A stretch of 64,000 nucleotides of DNA from Arthrobacter_M sp030063245 (GTDB lineage Bacteria > Actinomycetota > Actinomycetes > Actinomycetales > Micrococcaceae). Location: NCBI RefSeq assembly GCF_051131705.1, contig NZ_CP180316.1:124001-188000 (forward strand), written 5' to 3'. Positions within the stretch are counted from its first letter, which is position 1. Each line of letters opens with the position of its first letter. A program made the position numbers and the translations under genes. The notes beneath the pieces are model-generated. The model saw nothing but the letters and a program-made list of their open reading frames with translations, was not told the origin of the DNA and did no database searches. Positions 20,829-29,177 of the stretch are shown piece by piece.

Positions 20829-22736
20829 TTAGACGTAGTCCTTGTACTTCTCCAGCAGACGGACCGGCTTGGAGAGTGCGTCACGGCGGAAGGGATCTCC
20901 CAGCTCGCGGGTGCACATGATCTCGATGACGGTGGTCTTGCCCTCGTTCATCTGGGCGGCGAAGGCGCGCTCAAGAGCTGGGCCGACGTCTTCCAGCTTG
21001 TCGACGACGATGCCCTCTGCGCCCATGGTCTGCGCCATGGCGGCAAAGCTCTCGTTTTCATTGTCGAGCTCTCCGGCCACGAAGCGGCGGTTGTAGAACT
21101 CCACCTGGTTCTTCTTCTCCGCACCCCACTGCCGGTTGCGGAAGACAATGGCCGTGACCGGAATGTCGTGCCGCACCGAGGTGAGGACCTCGCCCATGCT
21201 CATGGCCCAGGCGCCGTCGCCGGCATAGGCAACCGCCGGGCGGTCCATGGCGGCGGCCTTGGCGCCGATGATGGTCGGCAGCGCGTAGCCGCAGTTGCCG
21301 AAGCTCATCGGGGCGAAGAAGCTGCGCGGCTTTTCAAAGCGCAGGTAGCTGTGGGCCACGGAGTTGATGTTGCCGATGTCGGTGGAAATCATGACATTTT
21401 CGGGCATCGCCTTTTCCAGCTCGCGCAGCACCTCGCGCGGGTGCAGCCAGTTGCCCTCTTCGTTCTTCTGCTCCTCGATCATGTCCAGGCTGTACTCATC
21501 CTTCTCATGAGTCCAGGCCGTCAGCTCCTGCTCCCAGCTGTCCTTTTCGGCCTTGATCAGGGCGGCGCGCTCCGTCTTGGTGGCGTCGCAGGCGAGGGTC
21601 TTATCCGCCAGCCGCTTGGTCAGTTCGATGGCTACGGCCTTGGCATCGCCGCAGATGCCGACGCTGATCTTTTTGACCAGGCCGAGCATGGTGTGGTCGG
21701 CATCGATTTGGATGATCTTGGCTGCGGTGGGCCAGTAGGCCGCACCGTACTGCGGCAGTGTGCCGAAGGGGCCCAGTCGGGTTCCCAGGGCAATAACGAC
21801 GTCGGCCTGGGAAATGAGCTTCATGCCGGCCTTGGATCCCTGGTAGCCAAGCGGGCCGGCCCAGAGCGGGTGGCTGGCCGGGAAGGAGTCGTTGTGCTGG
21901 TAACTGTTGACGACCGGGGCACCCAGACGCTCGGCAAGCGCCTTGCATTCCTCGACGCCGTCGGCCATGACCACCCCGCCGCCCGAGACGATCACCGGGA
22001 ATTTGGCGGTGGCCAGCAGTTCAGCGGCCTCGTCCAGGCTCTTGGTGCCGCCGGCACCGGGGTCCACGCGGCGCGGCTCTGGGATCTCTGCGGTGATTTC
22101 CCCGTAGAAGTAGTCACGGGGGATGTTGAGCTGGGTGGGTCCGTTTTCGGACATTGCGCGGTCGAAGCAGCGTGCGGTGTATTCTGCCATCCGGGCCGGG
22201 TGCGTCACGTGGCCTTGGTATTTTGTGAATTCCTGGAACATGGGCAGCTGCTTGGCTTCCTGGAAGCCGCCGAGCCCGATGCCGTTGGTGCCGGCTTCCG
22301 GCGTGACGATAACCACGGGGCTGTGGGCCCAGAAGGCAGCGGCGATGCCGGTGACGCAGTTGCTGATGCCTGGCCCATTCTGGCCGATAACGACGCCGTG
22401 GCGGCCGCTGGCGCGGGCATAGCCGTCCGCCATGTGGGCGGCACCCTGCTCGTGCACCACCGGAACCAGGCGAATGCCGGCCGGGGCGAAGATGTCCATC
22501 GCGTCCATGAACGCCGAGCCCATAATGCCGAACATGTCGGTGACGTCATTGGCCACCAGTGTCTCCACGAAGGCCTCCGAGGGCGTCATCTTCTGTACGC
22601 CCTTGACTGCGGATCGGGGGGCCTTGGCCGGCGCGGCCTTGGTGGGGGCCGCACTTGCGGGTGTTTTGTTTACCGTGGATGCTTCCGCCGCGTCATCGTC
22701 GGCAGTGCCTGAAATGGTGAGAGTTTCTTGGCTCAT
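20829..22736 (-). CDS. xsc: Sulfoacetaldehyde acetyltransferase
   Basis: 635-aa ThDP enzyme. Residues about 50-225 form the N-terminal Pyr domain (SEAFVETLVANDVTDMFGIM, HEQGAAHMADGYARASGR). A central domain follows. The C-terminal PP domain has the ThDP/Mg motif GDGAWAMSMGEV to FRNRQWGAEKKNQ. The match to Xsc is strong: it splits sulfoacetaldehyde with phosphate into acetyl phosphate and sulfite. Xsc is usually about 580-600 aa; here a 49-residue Ala/Pro/Lys/Thr-rich extension precedes the core, which starts at the MTPSEAF methionine. AAGGAG before the ATG at 22736 supports the long form. Divergent from iclR. Confidence 0.93.
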   Translation of the reverse strand: MSQETLTISGTADDDAAEASTVNKTPASAAPTKAAPAKAPRSAVKGVQKMTPSEAFVETLVANDVTDMFGIMGSAFMDAMDIFAPAGIRLVPVVHEQGAAHMADGYARASGRHGVVIGQNGPGISNCVTGIAAAFWAHSPVVIVTPEAGTNGIGLGGFQEAKQLPMFQEFTKYQGHVTHPARMAEYTARCFDRAMSENGPTQLNIPRDYFYGEITAEIPEPRRVDPGAGGTKSLDEAAELLATAKFPVIVSGGGVVMADGVEECKALAERLGAPVVNSYQHNDSFPASHPLWAGPLGYQGSKAGMKLISQADVVIALGTRLGPFGTLPQYGAAYWPTAAKIIQIDADHTMLGLVKKISVGICGDAKAVAIELTKRLADKTLACDATKTERAALIKAEKDSWEQELTAWTHEKDEYSLDMIEEQKNEEGNWLHPREVLRELEKAMPENVMISTDIGNINSVAHSYLRFEKPRSFFAPMSFGNCGYALPTIIGAKAAAMDRPAVAYAGDGAWAMSMGEVLTSVRHDIPVTAIVFRNRQWGAEKKNQVEFYNRRFVAGELDNENESFAAMAQTMGAEGIVVDKLEDVGPALERAFAAQMNEGKTTVIEIMCTRELGDPFRRDALSKPVRLLEKYKDYV

Positions 22737-22792
22737 GGTGACTGCTCCTTCTCCGGGGTAACGCCCAAAATAGGTAGAGATGCTTAGAAAGT

Positions 22793-22807
22793 GGAACGAA
22801 GTGTTCC
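22793..22807. promoter_or_regulatory. Candidate IclR operator between xsc and iclR
   Basis: Perfect palindrome ggaac-gaagt-gttcc in the divergent xsc/iclR region, 57 bases upstream of the xsc start. IclR-family regulators bind short palindromes of this size, and the divergent gene encodes one. The ctgga-type TauR boxes found at tpa/ald are absent here, so xsc may be under different control from tpa and pta. Function is inferred. Confidence 0.6.
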
Positions 22808-22941
22808 TGTTTTGTGGTTCACAGCGAGATTATGACAAAAATTAAGGACCGTCAAGGGTTATTTTCAATATCCGGAACGTCACGTACGATATATTTGAAT
22901 GAAGGCCTAAGGTGACGGATTCACGAGATGGAGGAGAACAG

Positions 22942-23835
22942 ATGGCTGAGATTCACAGGCTCAGTGGCCCGGATGGTCAGACGGCAGTGGAGTTGGCCGG
23001 GGATACACCGACGATGCGGCTGTTCTCGCTGCTGGAACTGATTGCCACAAAGGACCAGCTTTTCACTCTGCAGGGGCTGGTGGAGGAGACCGGAACGCCC
23101 AAGCCCACGCTGCACCGCATGCTGCAGCAGCTGGAAGGAGCAGGCCTGTTGATCCGCCAGGACAACGGCAGGCATTACAGTGCCGGGGTGCGGCTGCGCC
23201 GGATGGCTGAAGACCTGCTGCTCAATGACATCCACCACGGGGCACGGCACGCGGTGCTGCGGAACCTGGTGGGGGAGCTGGGTGAAAGCTGCAACATCAC
23301 AGCGGTCTCCGGCAGCGAGGTGGTCTACCTGGACCGCGTCGAAACGCCGGAACCGCTGCGGATTACGCTGCAGCCGGGATCCCGGGTCCCGGTCCACTGC
23401 TCGGCCAGCGGAAAAATGATCCTCTCCCAATTCAGTCCAGTACAGCGTCGGCGCCTCCTTGGGGCGGCTCCGCTGGAACGCTACACGAACAAGACAGTGA
23501 CTGATCTGGACCTGATTGAGGGCGAACTTCAGCGTGTCCGCCGCGACGGGTACGCGATCGACGATGAAGAGTTCTTGCCCGGGTTGGTTTGTGTCGCCGT
23601 ATTGGTTCCCACGACCAACGCCGCCTCCAATCTCTGCGTTGCCGTGCAGGCGCCCGTCATGCGGCTCACTCCAGAGAAAGGGCTGAAACTTCTTCCGGCA
23701 CTGCAACGCGCGGCGGATGCGATCGGCCTGATTGAAGCCCAGTCCGTCGAAGACCGGAGGGCCGGAATCCAGTCCGTCGAACACCGGACGGCCGGAATCC
23801 GGTCCGCTGGCAAGGACAAGCAGTGGACCAGCTGA
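22942..23835 (+). CDS. IclR family transcriptional regulator
   Basis: 297-aa protein with an N-terminal winged HTH (residues about 25-85: RLFSLLELIATKDQ, TPKPTLHRMLQQLEGAGLL) and a C-terminal IclR effector domain (VPVHCSASGKMILS, DGYAIDDEEFLPGLVCVAVLV). The start ATG at 22942 has GGAGGAG six bases upstream; the frame is open from a GTG at 22912. Its C-terminus ends in a 10-residue in-frame repeat (AQSVEDRRAGI, QSVEHRTAGI, RSAGK). The stop codon overlaps the next gene by 13 bases, so it is probably cotranscribed with cobS/cobT. It likely controls the divergent xsc. Confidence 0.9.
   Translation: MAEIHRLSGPDGQTAVELAGDTPTMRLFSLLELIATKDQLFTLQGLVEETGTPKPTLHRMLQQLEGAGLLIRQDNGRHYSAGVRLRRMAEDLLLNDIHHGARHAVLRNLVGELGESCNITAVSGSEVVYLDRVETPEPLRITLQPGSRVPVHCSASGKMILSQFSPVQRRRLLGAAPLERYTNKTVTDLDLIEGELQRVRRDGYAIDDEEFLPGLVCVAVLVPTTNAASNLCVAVQAPVMRLTPEKGLKLLPALQRAADAIGLIEAQSVEDRRAGIQSVEHRTAGIRSAGKDKQWTS
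23740..23810 (+). repeat. 30-base in-frame repeat at the 3' end of iclR
   Basis: Units begin at 23740, 23770 and 23800 with cagtccgtcga, cagtccgtcga and cggtccgctgg; the first two are nearly identical over 30 bases. They encode the C-terminal 10-residue repeat of the IclR protein beyond its conserved domain. Confidence 0.8.
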
Positions 23836-24884
23836 AAGCGGCGACGCCGGACCGCATCGTCTCCGTACGCGAACTGTTCCATCTCGACTCGGACCTGATG
23901 GTGGGCGCATTCAGCGAAGCGGATGAGCATGTCCCCCAAGTAGACCCAGCCTACAGGTTCAACCATGACGTGACGCTGGCGATCCTGGCGGCCTTTACGA
24001 GGAACCGGCGGATGCTCCTCCAAGGGCTGCATGGGACGGGTAAATCCACGCACATTGAGCAGGTGGCGGCGCGGCTGAACTGGCCGTGCGTGCGGGTCAA
24101 TCTGGACGGCCACATAAGCAGGCTGGATCTGGTGGGCCGGGACACGGTGGTGCTTAAGGACGGCAAGCAGGTCACCGCGTTCCAGGAGGGGATTCTTCCC
24201 TGGGCCATTCAGCGCCCTGTTGCGCTGATCCTGGACGAGTACGACGCCGGCCGGCCGGACGTGATGTTCGTGATCCAGCGGATCCTCGAACGGGACGGGA
24301 AATTGACTCTGCTCGACCAGAACAGGGTCCTCGACGTGCACCCGGGATTCCGCCTGTTCGCGACGGCCAACACCGTGGGCCTGGGGAACTTGAACGGGAT
24401 GTACCACGGCGTGCAGCGGCTCAACCACGCCCAGATTGACCGCTGGAACATCGTGGCGGCGCTGAACCATCCGCCCGAGCAGGACGAGATCGAGATCGTG
24501 GTGGCAAGGGTACCGGAACTGGACCATCCAGCCGGGCGCACTTTGGTTGCGTCCATGGTCGCCGTGGCCAAGCTGACCAGGAACGGCTTCCGTGTGGGGG
24601 ATCTGTCCACGCTGATGTCCCCGCGCACAGTCATCACCTGGGCCGAGAATATCGAGATCTTCGGCGACCCCGGGCGGGCGTTCCGGCTTTCCTTCGTCAA
24701 TAAATGCGACGAAGCTGAGCAGCCGGTCGTGGCCGAATACTTCCAGCGCTGTTTCGATAGGGAGTTAGACAAGGACACGGAGCGGGACAAGGTCAGGGAG
24801 TTGGACAAGGACCGGGAACTGGACAAGCAGGATCCGTCAGACTCGCCATCGAGGCCGTGGTTGCCCGCGGCGCACGTCGCGTAG
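23823..24884 (+). CDS. cobS: CobS-like AAA+ ATPase (cobaltochelatase/MoxR type)
   Basis: 353-aa protein resembling cobaltochelatase subunit CobS: an N-terminal VDPAYRFNHDVTLAILAAF, Walker A GLHGTGKST (about residue 68), Walker B ALILDEYDAGRPD, sensor FATANTVGLGN, and MYHGVQRLNHAQIDRW. CobS and CobT form the ATPase motor for cobalt insertion in aerobic cobalamin synthesis, but CobS/CobT-like pairs without CobN also act as MoxR/VWA-type chaperone systems; no CobN is visible here. The C-terminal 30 residues are a repetitive Asp/Lys/Glu/Arg tail (DKDTERDKVRELDKDRELDK) not part of the family core. The start overlaps the iclR end. Confidence 0.88.
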   Translation: MDQLKAATPDRIVSVRELFHLDSDLMVGAFSEADEHVPQVDPAYRFNHDVTLAILAAFTRNRRMLLQGLHGTGKSTHIEQVAARLNWPCVRVNLDGHISRLDLVGRDTVVLKDGKQVTAFQEGILPWAIQRPVALILDEYDAGRPDVMFVIQRILERDGKLTLLDQNRVLDVHPGFRLFATANTVGLGNLNGMYHGVQRLNHAQIDRWNIVAALNHPPEQDEIEIVVARVPELDHPAGRTLVASMVAVAKLTRNGFRVGDLSTLMSPRTVITWAENIEIFGDPGRAFRLSFVNKCDEAEQPVVAEYFQRCFDRELDKDTERDKVRELDKDRELDKQDPSDSPSRPWLPAAHVA

Positions 24885-24891
24885 CGCTCCC

Positions 24892-26690
24892 ATGGCCACC
24901 CCGGCCGGTGCGGCGGAGCAGACCGCGAGGACATGCGCAGAGGAGATCACCCCGGCCGGTGCGGTGGAGCAGACCGCGAGGACAAAGGCAGCAGCGTCGC
25001 TGCAGCGCCAGCAGCTGACCGGCGAGCTGTGCTCCGCGGCCATCCGGGCACTGGCGGGCAACCCGGAGTGCACTTCCGTGGTGGACTCCTCTACCGTGGG
25101 GACCTCCGGGAGCCCACGCCCGCGCCCCACCTGCACCCGGACGGCGAAGGCGGTTTGGCTGCTTTGCGCGGTGCGGCCGACGGCATGGCCCTGCGTCTGC
25201 AGCACAGCGACCGGGCCCTGCATCAGGAGCTTTGCCCACAGCCGACCGCCGCCAGACTGGTCTTTGAGATGCTGGAACAGTTCCGGGTGGAATCCCACGT
25301 GGATGATGCCATGCGGGGCGTCCGGGCGAACCTGAGCCGCCGCTTTCTGCACTGGTCGCGGGAGTTTGAGGCCTCCACACTGACCGGCACGTCGCAAGGG
25401 ATCCTCCTCTTTACCATTGCCCAGATGGGCCGGGCACGGATCACTGCCGAACCCATGGCCGCCGCCGTCGAAGACCTGATTGAATCGACCCGCTTTGAGC
25501 TGGCGCCGCGCATCGGCGCCCCCTTGGCAGCTCTGCGCCGGCAGCGCTTTTCGCAGTCCGGCTTTGCCGGCCCCGCCCGCGCCATTGCCGAGGAGATCGC
25601 GGCCCGCTGCGACGAGCTGGAAACCCAGGAGACCCGGTCCTCCCGCGCCGGTTCACGGCGGCCGGCCTTCGCGCTGCTCTTCGAGCACGAGCACGACGAC
25701 GACGGCGTGCCCACCGCGGCGTACGGGCGCAGCAGCGCCCTTGAGGCAGCGGAGGGCGGTTACCGCGTGTTTACGAAGGCCCATGACCAGCAGCGCCATG
25801 CTGCCGATCTGGTCCGCCCCGGGTTGCTGCGCGAATACCGGCAGCGCCTTGATGAGGACATCGCCCGGCAGCGGATCAACGTCCCCCGGCTGGGGCGGGC
25901 GCTGGGAACACTGCTGTCGACCCAGGTCCTGGACGGCTCGGACAGCGGTGCGGAGGAGGGGCGGATCGACGGGAGCAGACTGGCTCTACTGGTCACCTCC
26001 CCCGCGGAGCGCAGAGTGTTCCGGAGCGAAAGGACCGCGGCGCGGACGGATGCCACGGTGACATTCCTGGTCGACTGCTCCGGCTCCATGAAGGAACACA
26101 GCCTGGCGCTGTCCGTTCTGGTGGACGTCTTTGCCCGCGCGCTGGAACTGGCCGGTGCCCGCTGTGAGATTCTGGGTTTCACCACTGGTGCTTGGAACGG
26201 CGGTCGGGTCCGGAAGGAATGGCTCCGCGCCGGCCGGCCGGAGCAACCGGGTCGGCTCAATGAGGTGCGGCATTTGGTGTTCAAAGACGCCGACACGTCA
26301 TGGCGGCGGGCCCGGCCGGAAATTGCCGGGCTGCTGAAGCGGGATCTGTTCCGCGAGGGTATCGATGGGGAGGCAGTGGACTGGGCCTGCGGCCGACTGA
26401 ACGGGGGCGGGCAGGACAGCGGAGCGCAAAGGCGGCTACTCCTGGTGCTGTCCGACGGCAGTCCCATGGATGGTGCCACGGCGCTGGCCAACGATCACCA
26501 GTATCTGGAACATCACCTGCGCGAAGTTGTGGCCGGCCACGAGGCGGCCGGCAGCGCCGAGATCTTCGGGTTGGGCGTCGGACTGGATCTGGGTCCGTAC
26601 TACCGGCGGTCCACCTCGCTGGACCTTTCGAGCGGAACGACCAGCGCCGTCGTCGGCCAGGTCCTTGCCCTATTGGCGGCGCGGAGATAA
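24892..26690 (+). CDS. cobT: CobT-like VWA-domain protein with apparent frameshift near 25066-25070
   Basis: CobT-like partner of CobS. The C-terminal VWA domain has the metal-site motif FLVDCSGSMKEHS (near 26069) and LLVLSDGSPMDGA. The intact frame from 24933 runs 585 codons, but its first 45 or so residues look non-coding. The proper N-terminus (QQLTGELCSAAIRALAGNPE) lies in the frame starting at the ATG at 24892, 8 bases after cobS. Coding passes from that frame to the other at about 25066-25070, where gagtgcac would need one extra base to read Glu-Val-His-Phe-Arg. Either a real one-base deletion or a sequencing error. The N-terminus carries a duplicated PAGAxEQTART segment. Confidence 0.8.
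24899..24985 (+). repeat. 51-base-period direct repeat in the cobT 5' end
   Basis: The segment of about 36 bases starting ccccggccggtgcgg at 24899 recurs at 24950 with one mismatch (cggcggagc against cggtggagc). It encodes PAGAAEQTART and PAGAVEQTART in the 24892 frame, upstream of the CobT core. Confidence 0.85.
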
Positions 26691-26696
26691 GGACGT

Positions 26697-27003
26697 GAAA
26701 CTCGCAATAACGCGTGGGAAGTGGGTCCCGGCCGAGTGGCTGGACTGCGTTCTCGATGCTGTCCAGAGCTCACCGAAAAACGCGTTCCCATGATCGAGGC
26801 GTTTATCGCCCTGGCCAACGCGATCATAGTCCGCAGGCCCATCCGCGAGGGTTTGACCACCCACCGCCAGGACACCGGCCCAAACACCGGCCATGACCTA
26901 TTGGCGCAATCTCTCAGAAGTGCCGCCCGGAAGGTGGAATGAATTCATCTCAGCGGGCCCGGTTTCACCATGAACCGCGAAGAGCCCTGAAATCCCGCCC
27001 GCA
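26697..27003 (+). other. Non-coding interval with possible transposase-tail remnant
   Basis: No intact gene. One frame at about 26760-26890 reads EKRVPMIEAFIALANAIIV followed by RRPIREGLTTHRQDTGPN. That pattern resembles the C-terminal tail of some actinobacterial DDE transposases from memory only. It lies between the end of cobT and a duplicated copy of the cobT 3' end. No inverted repeats were found. Confidence 0.3.
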
Positions 27004-27066
27004 TCGAGCGGTACGACCAGCGCCGTCGTCGGCCACGTCCTTGCCCTGCTGGCGGCGCGGCGCTGA
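27004..27066 (+). pseudogene. Duplicated 3' end of cobT
   Basis: Bases 27004-27060 match 26628-26684 at about 53 of 57 positions. Both copies encode SSGTTSAVVG(Q/H)VLALLAARR then a stop, although the stop codons differ (taa in cobT, tga here) and the substitutions are mostly synonymous. This is the tail of a second CobT-type gene whose body is missing, or a partial duplication. It is too short to function. Confidence 0.8.
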
Positions 27067-27133
27067 AGCCTTCGCCCCGTTACCCCCAATAAGTCCCAAG
27101 TTAAACCGTGGCAGCTGACCCCCAACCGCAACA

Positions 27134-27185
27134 GAGCCCGCTCCGGGAGATATGTCTTCAGTGACATAGTTCCCGGAGCAGGCTC
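27134..27185 (-). terminator. Long hairpin downstream of the amino-acid permease
   Basis: Inverted repeat of gagcc-c-gctccggga (27134-27148) with tcccggagc-a-ggctc (27171-27185), one mismatch. An inner stem tatgtc/gacata closes around a short loop. It lies 29 bases past the permease stop (minus strand). A second small stem, ccggagc/gctccgg, follows at 27191-27206. No strong T-run, but position and stability fit termination. Confidence 0.7.
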
Positions 27186-27214
27186 TTGGGCCGGAGCCTG
27201 CTCCGGACGACAGC

Positions 27215-28753
27215 TCAGTTGGGGATTTTCACGGACTCGCTGGCCTGGAAGCCGTGCGCGTCCTGGCCCAAGGCGGACGCCTCTGACAAGGACACCGCCA
27301 CGGGCCCGGCGCCGTTGACAGGCGCGGCAACCGCCGAGTCAGTGGCCTTCCGCGGCGCCGCGGCGCCGTCGTCGGACTCCGGCCGCCTTCCGAACCGTTT
27401 CCGGAGCTCATAGCCGAGCAGGATCACAATCAGCGTGACGCCGCTCATCAGGAACTGGGTCTGGGTGCTGGGAAGAATGGCCATGGCCACGATCACCGCC
27501 AGCATGAGCGCGATTGTCGCGTAGCTGAGCCCGGGAAACAGCCACATCTTCAGTTTCAGCGCCGCGGGGTCTTCGCGGTCAAGTCTCTTGCGCAGGACCA
27601 CCTGTGAAACGGCGATCACCAGGTAGACGAAGAGTGCGACCGCGCCGTACGAGTTCACCAGGAAGCTGAACACCACGTCGCCCCACATGTACACGCACAC
27701 CACGGAGATATACCCGACGGTGGTGCCCAGCAGGATGGCCCGGCGGGGAACGCCGCCCTTGGACAGCTTGGTGAAGAATTTAGGCGCATCCCCGTTGCGG
27801 GTGAGGGCGAAGAGCATGCGTGAGGTGGTGTACAGCGCGGAATTCAGGCACGAGAGGACAGCTGTCAGAACGATGAAGTTCATGATGGTGGCTACGGCCG
27901 GAATACCCATCACATCCAGCACCGCCGCGTATGGGCTGACACCAACGCTCTTCGCGTCCCAGGTCTGGATGGTCACGACCACGAAGATTGACCCAACATA
28001 GAACGTCACGACGCGGACGACGATCGAGCGCATGGCCTTTTTGACAGCCAGTTGCGGATCTTCCGATTCCGCGGCGGCAATGGTGATGATTTCCGCACCG
28101 GTATAGAAAGCCACGCAGGGGACCACGGCGGCCAGGACCGCCCCCCAGCCCAGCGGAGTGAACCCGCCGTGGTCGATAAGGTTGGCTAGTCCCGGAGTGG
28201 AATGGGGCCACAGTCCGGTGATCCACAGCACGCCGAGAGCCAGGAACGCAATGATGGCGACGACCTTGATGCCGGAGAACCAGTACTCGAACTCCCCGAA
28301 AGAGCGGGCCGAAATCATGTTAGTTGCGCTCAGCAGCAGCATCAGGCCCAGGCTGAGTATCCACAGCGGGATCATCGGGAACCACAGCTGGATGATCCGC
28401 CCGCCCGCAATAGCCTCGACGGCCACTACGATGACGAAGAAATACCAGTACATCCAGCCGGTGGTAAAGCCGGCCCGCTGGCCCAGCGCCTGCCGCGCAT
28501 AGACGTAGAAGGACCCAACGACGGGGCGGGCTACGGCCATTTCGGCGAGCATCCGCATCAGGAGCAGGGTGATGAGGCCAGCGATGGAGAAGGAGATGAT
28601 TGCTGCCGGACCGGTGTTGCTGATCACGACGCCACTGCCGACGAACAGGCCGGCGCCAATGACCCCCCCTATGGCGATCAGGTTCATGTGTCGGCTTTTA
28701 AGCCCCTTACTAAGGCCGGCATTCTCGGCCTGCCCAGGATCGGCGTTGTCCAC
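27215..28753 (-). CDS. APC-family amino-acid permease (GABA/aromatic amino-acid permease type)
   Basis: 512-aa protein with 12 predicted membrane helices. The first carries the APC signature (HMNLIAIGGVIGAGLFVGSG), followed by MRMLAEMAVARPVVGSFYVYA and the VLSCLNSALYTTSRMLFALTRNGDAP segment typical of GabP/AroP-type transporters. It should import an amino acid with protons; the substrate is not fixed by sequence. The C-terminal 50 residues are a hydrophilic Ala/Ser-rich tail. The GTG start at 28753 follows 'ggaggaaac'. Confidence 0.9.
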   Translation of the reverse strand: MDNADPGQAENAGLSKGLKSRHMNLIAIGGVIGAGLFVGSGVVISNTGPAAIISFSIAGLITLLLMRMLAEMAVARPVVGSFYVYARQALGQRAGFTTGWMYWYFFVIVVAVEAIAGGRIIQLWFPMIPLWILSLGLMLLLSATNMISARSFGEFEYWFSGIKVVAIIAFLALGVLWITGLWPHSTPGLANLIDHGGFTPLGWGAVLAAVVPCVAFYTGAEIITIAAAESEDPQLAVKKAMRSIVVRVVTFYVGSIFVVVTIQTWDAKSVGVSPYAAVLDVMGIPAVATIMNFIVLTAVLSCLNSALYTTSRMLFALTRNGDAPKFFTKLSKGGVPRRAILLGTTVGYISVVCVYMWGDVVFSFLVNSYGAVALFVYLVIAVSQVVLRKRLDREDPAALKLKMWLFPGLSYATIALMLAVIVAMAILPSTQTQFLMSGVTLIVILLGYELRKRFGRRPESDDGAAAPRKATDSAVAAPVNGAGPVAVSLSEASALGQDAHGFQASESVKIPN

Positions 28754-29177
28754 GTTTCCTCCAAATGCTCAGACGGAACCCGTTGAAGTGCACTTCTGTG
28801 CCTGCGTCACGAGGCGACAGGCTAGGGTCCACCGGGAGGCATCGGTCCGCACAGTCTAACTGTGGGTGATCCAGATCACCTCGCCTGGTGTAGCCTCAAA
28901 TTTACGTATCGGGGCCTGAGGTGCACAGAACCAGATCACTCGGAAAACAGGGAGCCAGTGCCCCGGGTCGTCCATTTACACCAGCTGTGCTGGCCGCGGT
29001 GTATGCCCAAGCAAATTCTGACACCAACGTCATGATTGGCTTACCGGCCCGGAATGCGAAACTGTGATGTTCATGACACGCTTCCCGCAGTTTCCCCAAA
29101 GTTGGCTTGGGTCTGGTTGGATGTTAAGTGAGAGGGAAGCTGGGGGAACATCCTCCACCCGACCAACAAAGGTAGTG
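28754..29177. promoter_or_regulatory. Divergent control region with two CRP/GlxR-like sites before cpdA
   Basis: This 424-base region separates the permease (minus) and the phosphodiesterase (plus). At 28865-28880, ggtgatccagatcacc matches the cAMP-receptor core GTGA-N6-TCAC perfectly and is palindromic. At 29063-29078, tgtgatgttcatgaca matches the left half and partly the right. Actinobacterial CRP/GlxR regulators recognise TGTGA-N6-TCACA. A cAMP-responsive site next to a putative cAMP phosphodiesterase gene would make feedback control plausible; this is inference. Confidence 0.5.

Noticed and set aside
20640..22712. 690-codon open frame on the plus strand opposite xsc
   Set aside because: Antisense shadow of a well-conserved ThDP enzyme; no ribosome site and no recognisable domain.
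26697..27003. Complete insertion sequence downstream of cobT
   Set aside because: Only a short transposase-like tail is suggested; no terminal inverted repeats or target duplication were found.
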